This document shows positions 1 through 11,349 of a stretch of 64,000 nt of DNA, piece after piece. Both the position numbers and the translations under genes were made by a program. Below the pieces are notes generated by a model. It was not told the origin of the DNA. It made no database searches and saw only the letters and a program-made list of their open reading frames with translations. The DNA is from Metallyticus violacea. Its lineage: Eukaryota > Arthropoda > Insecta > Mantodea > Metallyticidae. The DNA lies in assembly GCA_030762175.1 (NCBI GenBank), contig CM060841.1, positions 10,296,501 through 10,360,500 of the forward strand, read 5' to 3'. The stretch's first letter is position 1; every line of letters starts with the position of its first letter.

Positions 1-487
1 TGCCGTGCCACGCCTGCGCTTAGGCAGCAAGAAGAAGAAGACGGCCGAAAATACAACAAGCTTGAAATACCTCTTGTGTGTGTATATGTATTGAAGATGT
101 CTGGCACAGCCCGAGTGTTGTAAATCTTAGCTCATTTGTGAAACGTGAGTGTATGCACATTTCATTTAACGCGTGTGCGCTGACCGTTTCCAAAACGCGA
201 TGTAAACAATAGATCTCGCGTGTGTTCAGCAACCATATCGTCGCTTCTGTCAGTGAATGAGCATTATCATGACAACAAACAATAACTTCATCTCACCCTT
301 TCATTTCTTTCTCGCCGTGTTTCCTTACTGATCTTACACCTACATCTTATGGCTTTCGTGTTCCATTGTGTTTGTTTATGTAAATGTTTATAAAATAATT
401 AACTTGGGGTACAGCCATATCTATATCTGCTATTAGCGCCTCTTCAGGGAAATGTGACAAGTTTTGCTGGACGGTGTCGCCTGTTAC
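1..487. other. Unassigned left edge
   Basis: Mixed composition with a GAAGAAGAAG run near 30-40. Short frames here are not convincing. If the exon candidate at 488-549 is real, this would be its intron and downstream region on the minus strand. Confidence 0.3.
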
Positions 488-549
488 TCCAGCAGCAACA
501 ACAACAAAAGCAACAACGAGGAGAACATGCTGAACGCCGCGGCAACCAT
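488..549 (-). CDS. Possible signal-peptide first exon (weak)
   Basis: On the minus strand an ATG at 549-547 opens a short hydrophobic frame, MVAAAFSMFSSLLLLLLLLL, followed by a GTAACA donor-like site at 487-482. The local base composition is richer in C+G than its surroundings (GCCGCGGCG near the start). A second, overlapping minus-strand frame (about 571-415) also reads as a hydrophobic core plus acidic segment (HVLLVVAFVVVAAGVTG, then DTVQQNLSHFPEEAL) but has no upstream ATG. One of them may be a real secreted-protein exon whose partners lie to the left of the window. CAG/TTG-repeat-driven Leu or Val runs can also mimic this by chance. Confidence 0.2.
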
Positions 550-1924
550 GCGCTGAGCATCGAATCTTCAAAGCAAATGGGTATTGATTTATGCTTATAA
601 AAACATGCTATATTGTATAAATTTTCATATAAATACATATTTTTGCATGACAACATTATCTCAAGGCAGGAAAATACGTAATAAAATTTGTTAATATTGT
701 GTAATACGAAATCTATGCATGATTGCTAAAATTAAATAAATGTTCAGTCAAATTAGCTTCACGTTTTTGCGTTAACATTGCTTATATATAACTCGGTCCT
801 AATATGAATCCGATACAATTCAAAATAAATTTGCTGTGCCCACTGTCTCACTGTTTAGATGGTTGTATTCCTAACGAAAATTTAATTAACGCTTTTGATG
901 TCTATGTCAACAGTGTGAGGAAACCCATGCAATTGCGGATGTTAAAATAAATTTAAAATGTTAAAGGAACGCTGCAAAGGAATATTGTTCTCTCAAAAAA
1001 AAAAAAAAATAATAAACAAAATGCGTATGCAGTATGAAGTATATGGGGCGTTGAATAGACCTGCAGGGCGGTGGGTGGATGGCTGCGTGCGCATTCGCAG
1101 AGTTCTTTTGTTTTTGTTACTTTCTGCCCTGGAATAACTGGAGCTTCGTAAAAGAGGTTTCTTAAAATGTTAGTAATTAAATCTTCTCCACCCCTTTCGG
1201 GCATTTATTTGTGCATCACGAAAAATAGCGGTAACACGTACAACTTCATCTTGCCTGTTATTATTTCTATTATTGCTCTTGTACCATAACATAGACTCCA
1301 CTTTTAACTCCTACTGATGCAATCATTTTGTTCATGTCTGCGACTGTGTCGCGTATCATAACGCTTACTTTAAGCTTTTGATTTTTCCTAATTTTATATT
1401 TATAGTCAATTAATGCTCAAATGTTAAGCAAAATATTTCCACCATTATTTATTGTTTAAATATTGCCTGTTTTATACCACTTATTGTCTTCAAGAAAAAT
1501 GAATTTTGGAAAAATGCACCCAAACCATGCCAATCATAAGCCTGTTATTTTTTTTCACAGCTGTAGTTTAAACAAAAGAAATGTGTTATGGTTCTTACCT
1601 CTGCAATACTGCTTATTTGTGTCAGTGGGAAATTTATAAAATCTTCGTTTACACAGTTGCCGTAGCCCATCTCTACAAAGAAAAGAGAAAAAAAAAAAAT
1701 AAAAAAACTTAAATTGTCCGTGACTGTGTAAATTGCACCTACTAATATAACTTTCACAAGTAATACGTACTGATTTTCATTAATGACTTACATATAATCT
1801 TGACAATAACTCTAAAATAATACTTTTCGCAGAGGACATTAGTTAATTTGTATCAGAAAAAACACCCAAGTAATAGTCAAGCATAGCCATTAAGACATTT
1901 GAAGAACTAAATGCATGACTTGAA
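550..1924. other. AT-rich intergenic DNA
   Basis: Short poly-A/T tracts (about 994-1009, 1547-1555, 1680-1705) and no credible coding or RNA feature. Confidence 0.4.
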
Positions 1925-2230
1925 GCTAGCAAACTAATGTTAAAATATGACAAAACAAAATTTATTCAACTCGGAACTAAGAACAAAATTGTTCAAGACT
2001 CAATTGAGGAGGTCTCTTATAGAACGTTCTTAGGGCTAGTGATCGATGATGAATCAATTGGAAGAGATGCTAGAAACTATTCCAAAGCTGAATTCCACCT
2101 GAAGTCTAAAGTACATTGTCACTTTGAAGCACTAAGAATAATAGAATTTAGTTATTTTACAGTGGCACTTAAAAATGACTACTTGTATGGCAGAGACAAG
2201 AAATACAAGCTGTGCAGCGGATTTTATGTA
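1925..2230 (+). pseudogene. LINE reverse transcriptase remnants (two fragments)
   Basis: From about 1925 to 2075 the frame reads LKYDKTKFIQLGTKNK and then VSYRTFLGLVIDD, the segment after the catalytic YxDD box of Jockey/CR1-type non-LTR reverse transcriptases (pattern L..DKT.FI.F.....I.....FLGL.ID). From about 2155 to 2200 the DNA closely matches a stretch inside the larger LINE of this window (plus-strand 17205-17250, inverted), encoding LKNDYLYGRD. Two different LINE fragments therefore seem to abut. No catalytic motif is preserved. Confidence 0.5.
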
Positions 2231-2589
2231 ATGGAGAGAGGGAAGAAATTTGGAAGGAATGTGTTTAATGATTTGACTATGCATTGTCAGGGGTAATGTT
2301 TTCCTCTCAGATGGTTTTCATCTGACTTACACTTACTCCGACTAGCTCTTGTTTCTTTGCGGGACTTTTTACGGTCCTGAGACCATAAGGGAAGGAGTCA
2401 AGTAGATTAATAATTAGATTGTTGATGTCGAGGAATGAAACATTATTTATTGACAAATTTTTTTGTTCCACTTAAAGAGCCACCGCTAGTCCTTGGAGAA
2501 TTTCTTGTGTTATATGTGCCACTTCTGCAATAACTATAAAACTATAAGCCCCATATTTATTTTACCAGCACTACGTAACACGCTACGAA

Positions 2590-3041
2590 TCTTTGATACT
2601 GAATACTAGTCTTCAGCGAGTATTAATGTTCATATTGACAGTGAAACCTCCGACACTGCCTACTGTTAATTCTCTAAAACTGTTACAACTGACGCAACGC
2701 TACCCTAAATGAATGACAAAAGCTCGCTGACTGAGAATTCCTCCTGAAAACTGAGCTGAACTGATCTCTGATAACCCAGATTTGATGCAATAACTGAATC
2801 GAACTGATGAATACTCTTGAATTGATACTGGACCGCAAAATTACAAGCCTAAATAAACATGGCAGTCTGTCGGTCTCCCGGAGCTATAATTTCTTTCAAA
2901 ATATGCCGAACTCGCAAAATGTCCTCATCTCTTTAATTGGTTATCGTGTCTACGACCCAAGATACGTCACCAACATTTAGCGTTAACTTCTCCCCTTCAA
3001 GAGATTATCGGCCCGTCATTTCTCCCCCGTAGCTGGCACAT
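2590..3041 (-). repeat. LTR-like repeat, copy 1
   Basis: On the minus strand, starting at 3041, this segment begins TGTGCCAGC and contains GGGCCGATAATCTCTTGAAG and a later block around TTAGGCTTGTAATTTTGCGG and CAAGAGTATTCA. The same blocks occur in the same order at about 8865-9010 on the plus strand, so this is a dispersed repeat. The TG start, the TCAGTTCAG-rich middle and the size suggest an LTR, but no coding region or paired LTR is seen. The left boundary is approximate. Confidence 0.4.
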
Positions 3042-3424
3042 GTTTTATTACACTACTCTGCTTTTCAATTCTCCAAGTAATAGCGGTCCGTTTTGCTTTG
3101 AGGACATCTATACAACATACTGTTACAATAGGCATCTCCGTTCCTATCGCCAGGTCAAGTTTTTAATAGCTAGAGTGGATTTCTGCACTCTCGTACGAGA
3201 AAATAACATTTTACACACAACACTTCAACATATGCACAAAAATAAAAATGACACTGCAATTATAATTAAAATCGAAAAAGTGCATAAAATGAATGAATAT
3301 GTTGATTATAATTAATATGGAGATGGGAATTAATAAATTCCACGTTAGATGTTAAAAGTTTTTATTTGTGAGTAATCTTTATTATAAGTGAGAAATGGGA
3401 TAAGAATTTAGCTGTTAGTAATTA

Positions 3425-4135
3425 TAAATGAGTTGCTACGTGTTCTGACTCGCGTTCCAGATACACTAGAGAGGATCTACAATGATATGATTAATTCTAT
3501 TCTGCTATATAGAAGTGAAATGTTGGGATTGAGGAGAGCTGACCATATTAATAAAATACAAGTCTATATTTGTAAAAGAGATCTCGAACTCCCCAAAGGA
3601 ACGTCAAGCTGTGAGGTCTTGAGGGAAATGGTTGTTATGGAGATACGGCTAAATAAAGACGGTGAATTACTGGCTTAGACTAGTGTAGGGAGACGCTAAA
3701 TGCCATAGACATCAGATACAAAATATAACACTAACGTTTTGGGTTGCAGACATTGAAAGAGGACTCAAGAGGAAATGGCATGAGTTCAATATGGCGAAGA
3801 GATAATAAAAATGCATGGAAGAAGTTAGAACAAGGCTAGAGGCTATCAGCAGGGCAGGAAATCGAGACAGAAACGTTACACGAAAATCTCTTTGAGCCTA
3901 TCGAATGAAGATAATAGGAGACATGTTTCAGCAAAGGTCTAGAACGCACAAGTTTAAGGGGTTCATTATAGAAATAACTGTCTTTATCTAAGTGTTCCAT
4001 CGTGTTACTATGAAATAGGGCTTGGTCGGAGGCTGACATATCAAAGACCACATCTTGCTCCGTAACCTAAATGTTACAGTGGTGATTTGCAGCTGCATAA
4101 CGAAAGCGAGATGAAGAATGAATATTCAAATGCAG
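3425..4135 (+). pseudogene. LINE ORF2 C-terminus and 3' tail
   Basis: An open frame (about 3433-3678) reads MLRVLTRVPDTLERIYNDM, then SILLYRSEMLGLRRADHINK and RDLELPKGTSSCEVLREM. This is the region downstream of the reverse transcriptase in insect non-LTR elements (pattern ...YG.E.WG......I...Q..F.KR.L.LP..TP). It decays after 3680. The segment 4018-4130 recurs at 27232-27345, which suggests it is the element's 3' UTR. The YRSEM for the usual YGSEMWG shows it is mutated. Confidence 0.55.
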
Positions 4136-4809
4136 ATGTAAATTCTTTCATTCTCGTCGATTCCAGGAATGAAAGTCTGACAGTTTCCAGCTTATTGGTA
4201 CTTTCAGGAATCCAGCCGAAATTAAAGTTTATACGCCATAATCCTTACTAGTCACATTTAGTTGCATTAGGCCAGCCGTATAATTGTTTGTGTTTCCAAC
4301 TAATTTCACCATTATTCATAATTTTCTTTGTTCTTTGTTAACATCTATGAGCTATTTTACAAGCTCCCTGTCTAACCCAAGCCATTCCTAATCTTGCCTT
4401 TCTCCTTAAAACGAGCATATATACATCTTCATCCCAGATTAATTTCATTTCTTTCTAAAAAAAATTAAGGCATTTAGGTCGATTGACTTGCTGGGGCCTA
4501 TTTTTGGATCACACTAATTGGTTGAATATGGGCATTTTTCTATCCAAAGTGCGCGAAGATAGAGGCAATTTAATTTCTGGATAAAACACAATAATGAGTA
4601 TAGTTGTAAATGATATGTAAGTTGTTTCCGATATACCGTTCTTCCATTTTCATTTTTTAAATTTATTTAGTTATCAATGCTTTATATGTTTATTATTTTT
4701 CCTCTTTCAAATTGTATAACATAATTAAGCATGTATGCATGTCGAGACCCTGCATAAAACATATTTGTAATATTTATATAGAATTTTTAACAACAAAGAC
4801 ACACCACGA
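4136..4809. other. AT-rich intergenic DNA
   Basis: Low-complexity AT-rich sequence. No feature recognised. Confidence 0.4.
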
Positions 4810-5002
4810 CAACTCAGCTCATCTCATCAGAGTCCCGTTCAATTCAGAGGATAAATTTTGCTCAGAGGTCTCTTCTCTCTGGCTTGAGCTTCTTTTACAT
4901 GCCGTAAATCTACGACATGGAAGCCACTGCTTTACTTCCCTTACAAAAGAAGGCTTACTTAGGATTTTTACGCCCAAAAAATCCATCGACCTTGGCCGGA
5001 AT
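4810..5002 (-). repeat. SINE family 1 (tRNA-Gly-like head), truncated copy
   Basis: This matches the body of the SINE best seen at 43842-44119: the block ATTTTGCTCAGAGG..CTC, the GGCTTGAG segment, the GCCGTAAAT..ACGAC segment and the run up to CATCGA..CTGGCCGG. It is diverged and lacks the tRNA-like head with its Pol III boxes, as the match stops at 'ttggccgg'. Confidence 0.6.
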
Positions 5003-5561
5003 CTTGGATCTACGAGAGTGATGTTGGTGGGTCAGTGGTAAATACCAAACATTTCTTTTGCCGTTTATGTAGTTAGCCAGAACCTAAGCGGACAAACGCG
5101 AGAACCTCCAGAAGACAATGCTACCTGCCACAGCTATTTGTTTAAGTATGCACCAACCGATGGAGAAATATTTTGTGACATTATTGCGTTTCATGCCTTG
5201 ACTGACATTAGGATTGCATCAAAAAGTGACATAATTTAATGTGTCATTTTTGCCAGATTCATATATTTTAATCTCTACTTTGAATAAAATCAGGAGTTCC
5301 TATGCATTTTATATTACATATTTTGAAGTTTATGTTAATTTGTGTAATTATTTTTAGAATAATATATCATAAAAAACCGGACTCTAGCAAAAAGGTATTC
5401 GTGGTGTAGAAGAACCCTAAGAATTATTAGTGATGCTGCAACCAAACATCTTGTGTGCCCTTGTTTAAGAATATAATTTTCCCATCTTCACAGGAAAGTA
5501 CGTGTACATATTCCCTTTTGGGTCACCTGGCTAATAATTATTAGTTTCAAGGCTAATTATC
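5003..5561. other. Unassigned intergenic DNA
   Basis: No convincing coding, RNA or repeat feature apart from short AT-rich tracts. Confidence 0.35.
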
Positions 5562-5612
5562 CGCCTATAGTACCTTAGTAGTAAAAACGGACGTTAAACA
5601 CTAATAAAAAAA
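5562..5612 (+). repeat. SINE family 2, 3' end
   Basis: CGCCTATAGTACCTTAGTAG and ACGGACGTTAAACACTAATA followed by A-rich sequence match the 3' end of the repeat at 36712-36777 (GTGCCTCAGTAGTGAAAACG..., then poly-A). Only the terminal ~50 bases are present, as in a 5'-truncated retroposon. Confidence 0.55.
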
Positions 5613-6477
5613 TGGCTAATTATATGGTGCATGGTCATGATAATAGACAAATAACTAATAAGCATAAAACTCATTAACTCTTCCAGAAGGGGTGTTATTA
5701 TTTGCAGTGCAGGTATATAATAGCCTTCCAACCTATTTAAAATTGCTAGATGACCAACGGTACCGCATTGTGTTTAAAAACTGTGCAAATAAATCTATTC
5801 ACTCATTCATTTATGATTATTTTAGTATTAATGCAAAATAAACTTCATGCATGCCCTTATTCCTTTTGTTACCAACATAAATTCATTTTGTTATATGACA
5901 CGTTCTACATCCTGAAGCCTTTATCAATATGATATGAACAAAACGTTTATCACTTACTACGCGTCGGTTGCCCACGTTAGAAGCAACTGTCAACTGCCAT
6001 TAACGCCTTGCATTCAGCGTATGGTATACAACTCTTAGAGTCAGTTTGTATAAAAATTGCTAACCAGAGATTACTTTTAACTGTAATTTAAAAAGTAAGT
6101 TGAGGTTAGTCATTAATTCTGTTGTATAAAAATAACCTCAGATACATAGCCTCGAGTTTAACCGTCAAACCTACGGCAACATCGCGAAATAATAGCGAGA
6201 TTCGTGTTTAAAATGGGTCGATTTCATTTTTTAAATATGTCTTTCAACATGCATAAGGAAAAATCAAAACGAATGCGAGCGAACGACAAATGTTAGTAAA
6301 CGTGAAAAGGATATTATTTTTGATCTGCTGCTAAAATATCAGAGAATAATAGAAAGAAATACACATATATTAAACCGCAAATAAGGATAAAGAACGTACA
6401 TGGAGGTAAATTGCCAAAGAGGATAATGACTCGATTCTGAAGACTTCTGCATTATAACTCCCAAGCGATATAATGAG
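5613..6477. other. AT-rich intergenic DNA
   Basis: No gene-sized frame that looks real and no repeat match found within the window. Confidence 0.4.
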
Positions 6478-6760
6478 TATATTGGCGTAGTGGTAACCAT
6501 ACTTGCCTCCTAAAATCCAAAGTCGCGGGGTTCAAACCCGGCTAGGATCGATGGATTTTTTCGGGCGTAAAAATCGTAAGTATGGCTTCCTTCAGAAGAG
6601 AAGTAAAGCCGTGGGTCCCGTGGTGTACATTTACGGCACGAAAAAGATCCTTAAACCTGAAAGAAGAGGCCTCTGAACAAAATTTATCTGCCGTTTCACG
6701 CCTGGAATTCCCATAGGACGCTAATGACTTGAGAAGTTAAAGTGCGTCCGTAAATAAACC
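6478..6760 (+). repeat. SINE family 1, nearly full-length
   Basis: The plus-oriented copy begins with a tRNA-like head: A box TGGCGTAGTGG (about 6484-6494) and B box GGGTTCAAACCC (about 6529-6540), then AGGATCGATGG. The tRNA-unrelated body follows (CGGGCGTAAAAATC, the complement of GCCTCTTCTTTCAGG, CGTTTCACGCC, and GCGTCCGTAAATAAACC at the 3' end). Both boxes fit RNA polymerase III internal promoters. The head most resembles tRNA-Gly (inference). Confidence 0.8.
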
Positions 6761-8099
6761 AAATCAACAAAAAATGAGCCCTCTTCGTTTAGCATTTTAA
6801 TGAAAGTTCTCAGAGCTGCTACTACTCTAGTAGCTTTATGAATGCTTTTACTGGCCGTTCCTTTCTCCACTTTAAATATACCTCCAATAACTATTTGGAA
6901 ACTCCTGTCGAATGGAACCTTAAATTTATTAGTTTCATGAACGTAAAATTCAAAGTATGATTTCGCTTAGTTTGTGATTGTAACGGGGACGTTTCAGTTC
7001 TTCGACATCTTTTGCTACACGAAATCGCATTTTGAACTTTTGTCATTCAGTTTTAGAAGCTGATTTTCTCTCTCATAAAATACTAGAAGCACGGTGAAAT
7101 TCATCATTGGATAAGATGTCGGAATAATCAGAATCTGTAATATATCGCTTGTAAGGTTAGCCTAACATAACCTACAATTGAACGCTACTCTGCCTGCTAT
7201 TGTTACGCGTAAATGAAAAATGAAATTAAAATAAATGTAACACCAATTTATTTATAAATGAAGTTGTTACGATTCTGCACTCTGAGAAATGTTCTATTTA
7301 ACAATTACTAAACTCTATTTAGTGCTTTAACTTTGACATTTTGTGGGTTAGATTTAATTTGAGGTTAACGTGAACTAATCGTAGATTAATGTTTTTACAA
7401 CCAAAAGTCCAAATTATACATAACTGATGGTTAATTTTTATGCCCTATACTCAAGATACAGCCGGCCCTTAGTTTTAGTTATGGAGATCTCCAGCTCTTT
7501 ACAGTATAATTGCATATATAAATTAATGAAGCTGTCATGGCAAAGCAACAAACAACACACACTCCACGTCGACTACAGTTGTAGACGGGTACACAGTTTA
7601 TTTTCCTCTTACACAGACAACCAGAATGTTTAAAGTGCGCGGATATGTTTATCTATCAGTGTATCCTGCCTCAAAGTGATGTTGAGCTGTGATTATGGAC
7701 TTAGTCGCATGGAATTTCAGTACACAAAATTCACCAATGTTATGACCGTCACGTTCACAAAATACTGTTTTGTGGTCAAATCGTTAAGCTATTTTAATCA
7801 AGAATAGTAAAAATAAATGTTTCCATATATCTTTTCGTGTTGCTGTTTAAAATTAACCATGAATGAGTCAATATTCTGGATGCTTAACAAGCGTTTGTAT
7901 ATTTTACATTAATCAAATGTTAAAAAAAAAAAATAACTTTTCCCATTTTCAGCTAGAATTGGCACTAATACAGATAACGCTTAGAAACGTGTTTTGCTTC
8001 TGTCGTCCATATTATTTTTGAAAGCTTTTTGATCTGAACAGTTGCTACCAGTAGCGAGGGGTACAGCAAATTGTGGGGTTCTTAAAGAGGGACTTAGAC
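6761..8099. other. AT-rich intergenic DNA
   Basis: A short frame at 7427-7633 has no recognisable motif. There is a 12-base poly-A at about 7921. Nothing else supported. Confidence 0.35.
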
Positions 8100-8545
8100 A
8101 GGTACCTGATTTTTATCAATATATTTAATGCTTCTATATTTTTAATTAAGCACTTGTGCTTTGTGTTGCCTATGTGTCTTGGCCAGTTCCCGTTCAAGTT
8201 AAAGTGACTCCCAAGTATGTGAATTTCTTAACATTTTCCAGCGCCTAACCTGCATACTCCCACCTCTTTTTCCTTCTGTGTCTTGAATGCCGTTTGTTTT
8301 GGTCTTCTACTCATTGACTGCCATTCCGCATTCCTGACAATACGCCTCTAAGCAGTTTAGTTCCCTTTGCAAACCGTCAATTGCTGTAGATATCAGCATT
8401 AGACCATCCGCATAAAGTAGCGCTGGTATGGGTATTCGGGGTATCAGATTCTGCAACACACATTTTCTCCAGTATGTCATCCACAAACAAAATGAAAAGT
8501 AGGAGTGATAGATGAGACAGTATTTATAAGCTGCCACCCCCATAT
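8100..8545 (-). pseudogene. LINE reverse transcriptase fragment (YADG)
   Basis: The minus-strand frame 8543-8307 contains PALLYADGLMLISTAIDGLQ and LEAYCQECGMAVNE, the catalytic box and following helix of non-LTR reverse transcriptases. The second catalytic aspartate of YADD is glycine here, so the copy is dead. Downstream on the same strand, with frameshifts and stops, come blocks (RRWKMLRNSHTWESL, WATHKRK-like) that align with the LINE tail at 21785-22153, so the two fragments belong to the same family. Confidence 0.7.
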
Positions 8546-8849
8546 TTAATTAGAGTAATTGTGGCAAGTAATTTTACGTAACTTCCTTATTATAGTCATG
8601 AGTGTAATTTTATTTTCTGTACAAGTGTTGAATTATTGGTGTAAAATATTCTTGCCAGAGTGCGGAAAGCTATCCCAACCATAAAAATTGACCTAGGAAT
8701 CTCTGTTGCCTATTGTAACAATATTTATAAATATAACCGAAGCAAACTATTGTTTTCTGGAGAAATTTCTAAAGGGGAATCCTTGAGTAAGATGATCATT
8801 TGTATACTGTTAGGGAATTGTAAAGCAAGGTAGACATAACATATTACAG
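8546..8849. other. Unassigned AT-rich DNA
   Basis: Nothing recognised. Confidence 0.35.
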
Positions 8850-9140
8850 GCAACTACAGGGATGAAAAGACAGGCCGATAACCTCTTCAAGGGATAGTCT
8901 TCTTCAAGGGAAGAAGAATATCTACATGTAAAAAGGCACATAGGCCATGTCTCTTTAGTCTTGTAATTTTGCGGCCCACAGTCAGTTTTGCAAGAGTATT
9001 CAGGGAGGCAGTATCAGTGGAAGGGCTTTCTCAGTTCAGTTCAGTTAGTGGAAAGCTGTAGTTAGTTTTGGAAGAGTATTAAATGGAGCCTTATTAGTTG
9101 AGTTCAGTTGCATCTCAGGGTTAGTTGATTTCGTGATCAG
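8850..9140 (+). repeat. LTR-like repeat, copy 2
   Basis: This shares ordered blocks with the minus-strand copy at 2590-3041: AGGCCGATAACCTCTTCAAG, TTAGTCTTGTAATTTTGCGG, and AGAGTATTCAG followed by TCAGTTCAGTTCAGTTAG. It stops close to the left arm of the inverted repeat at 9145. No paired LTR or internal gene is visible. Confidence 0.4.
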
Positions 9141-9144
9141 CCTT

Positions 9145-9196
9145 TTAGGTTAAAGCGTGCGTGCGTGCGTGTGTGTAAACGAATGAATTTCGAATT

Positions 9197-9233
<37 letters not shown>

Positions 9234-9371
9234 CCGCTAAGTTGCGCTAGAATCGCAGTTATGTTGCCCATTCTTAAAATTGCCCTGATGGGCTGCAATC
9301 GTCATTAGTGGGAAAAGCCTGTGGTTGTATAAGCCTGGAAGCGTGGGAGGTTACTAGCTAGTAGATGCAAG
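9145..9371 (+). repeat. Left arm of a ~230 bp inverted repeat
   Basis: This reads from TAGGTTAAAGCGTGCGTGCG through GTAAACGAATGAATT, a 32-base poly-T (about 9199-9230), CGCTAGAATCGCAGTTATG, TGGAAGCGTGGGAGGTTAC and GTAGATGCAAG. The complement of 10750-10988 reads almost identically, except that the poly-T is replaced there by GAA repeats and a G run. The arm spans at least 12 distinct conserved blocks, so this is duplication and not chance. Confidence 0.85.
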
Positions 9372-9429
9372 ATGCAACATATTGAAAACTTTGGTAACAA
9401 AGAGCACAGCTATGAATGGAAGGTTGCGG

Positions 9430-10265
9430 AGCATGAGGAGTGTTAACCCGTCAGGACCAGCAGCCTTTTGGGGATGGAGGCGCAGTAGTGCACCCTGGAC
9501 TCATTTGGGAGGAAAGATGTGAATACTATAGTCTACGTCGTCCGGCGGTCATCGGAGGTGCCGACGAACGTCTCGACGAACGTGACTTGAAAAGTTTTCG
9601 TCCTGGGGATTCTCTCTAGGCCCTCTGGTGCCATGATAGGCTGGGCGGTCTTTTCTCGTTGTCCACGGAGGTTTTTGGCGATCCTCCACACGTCGCCATC
9701 AGCATGATTCTGCCTAGCCATGGTGTCCTCCCAAGTGAGCGTTCTGTGCTCGCATAAGTGAACACGCACTTCGTGGCGCAAGCGCCTCCAGAGCCTTCGG
9801 TGATGTGGCGTGCGGTGTCATTAGAACAATCTGCGGGCTGCCCATGATGGGCGAATAAGGAGTTCTAGTGGGATGACGTCTGGGTGTGGGGGTGGGGAGG
9901 TGTGCATAGTGAGGTTATGAGCATGGGAGAAGCATGAGACCGCAGTCTCCAAGAGGGGATGTCTTGGACTTTTTTGGTTTAGGGGAATGATAGTGTTGAG
10001 GCAATCCTTAAAACTTTTCTAGTCAATTTTGCGGTTTAGACCTGCGACATCGTGACTGGCAACCCTTGTGTTGAACTCTGCCAACAAGGGGTTATGGCCG
10101 AAATGTAGTGTGTTGATCGATGTGAGGGTGAGGTGGTGTGGGAAGTGTTTGATGATCGCAAAGTCGATGACAGATGGTTGTCCTCTACTAAGCGGATGGT
10201 GTGTGGGTTGCCAGGGTCCCTGTACTCGTAGTTTTGGAGCCTGAAGACCACGGCTTCCAAGCCCG
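9430..10265 (-). pseudogene. LINE fragment: endonuclease end and linker to reverse transcriptase
   Basis: On the minus strand, about 10180-10030 reads, in one frame, IDFAIIKHFPHHLTLTS and LHFGHNPLLAEF, which fits the C-terminal end of an AP-type endonuclease (the D..I....HNP-like block) of Jockey-type LINEs. Further on, 9781-9533 reads LRHEVRVHLCEHRTLTWEDT, VWRIAKNLRGQ and PIMAPEGLERI, the connector region between endonuclease and reverse transcriptase. Frameshifts separate the blocks. The base composition is clearly richer in GC than its surroundings. It is enclosed by the inverted-repeat arms. Confidence 0.65.
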
Positions 10266-10749
10266 GAAGAAACTTTTAGTTATAAGTCTGACTCCGGTCG
10301 TTAAAGCTTCCAACTCTCGTTTTGTGACTTTGTTGGTAATGAGGTAAAAACCTGGCGAAAAGAATGTTTGACTTATCATACCATGAGTTGTGAATACCTG
10401 ATGAAATTGTTTGGAAATACTTGTAAATGTTCCCTCCAAATATAAAATTTTCATATTGTTCAAGTGAATGAATCCATATTTTTGCATAAAATTTTCTTAT
10501 AGGTAATTTTTCAAATGTTATCATTAAAAGGGTAACAGTTTCGAATAGCTCATTCAGAAAATATGTCGCTTTTGCATGTGGTTATGGTTCCATAGCAATT
10601 CAGGCGCAATAAGTTAACGCGTGATAAAAATTGATAAAACGAAGTTGAAACTATTCCTGAATAAAACTAGATTTGGTAACAAGGAACAACATATTGCAGC
10701 CAGGTAAATACAGCATAATCTTTATAGTTATAAATATATTGCTGGAGCT
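10266..10749. other. Unassigned DNA inside the inverted-repeat structure
   Basis: AT-rich, with two overlapping short minus-strand frames of no recognisable family. It differs in composition from the GC-richer LINE fragment beside it. Confidence 0.35.
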
Positions 10750-10988
10750 CTTGCATCTACTAGCTAGTAACCTCCCACGCTTCCAGGCTTATATAACCAT
10801 AGGCTCCTCCTACTAGTGACGGTTGCAGCCCCACCAGTGCAATTTTAAGAATGGGCAACATAACTGCGATTCTAGCGCAACTTTAGCGGAAACTCGGGGG
10901 GGGGGGGGAAGAAAGAAGAAGAAGAAGAAGAAGAAGAATTCGCAATTCATTCGTTTACACGCACACACGCACGCACGCTTTAACCTAA
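10750..10988 (-). repeat. Right arm of the ~230 bp inverted repeat
   Basis: Inverted partner of 9145-9371. Inside it, a G run (about 10897-10908) and a GAA/AAG microsatellite (about 10909-10938) occupy the place of the poly-T in the left arm. The outer end, CACGCTTTAACCTAA, matches the complement of the left arm's outer end. Confidence 0.85.
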
Positions 10989-11349
10989 CTGTTACGCTAA
11001 CCTCGGGTAAATCGTAGAAATCGGTGGATCCAATGGTTTGCTGACGGCCTACGCTGTCTCCTTTTCGTAAATATAAATTGATAGCGACTTGCGTGTTACT
11101 GTGTTAGCGAGTAAATCATTTTAATGGTAACAAATCTCCTTTAACTCCAGAAAAATGTACATTGTGTCATCTAGCGGCAGAAAGCTTAAGCAAACTAGTC
11201 ATGATTAACAAAATAAGTGATTGCAACAAGAACCTAAGTGTTGGATGAACTATTCGAATAATTATTATTAAAAGTTCTAAGTATTTGTTCTAACACGGCA
11301 ATCCTCGAGCAATTTAGATACAGGTAGCAGGGGATTTTTTTTTTACTTG
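10989..11349. other. Unassigned intergenic DNA
   Basis: Nothing recognised. Confidence 0.35.
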
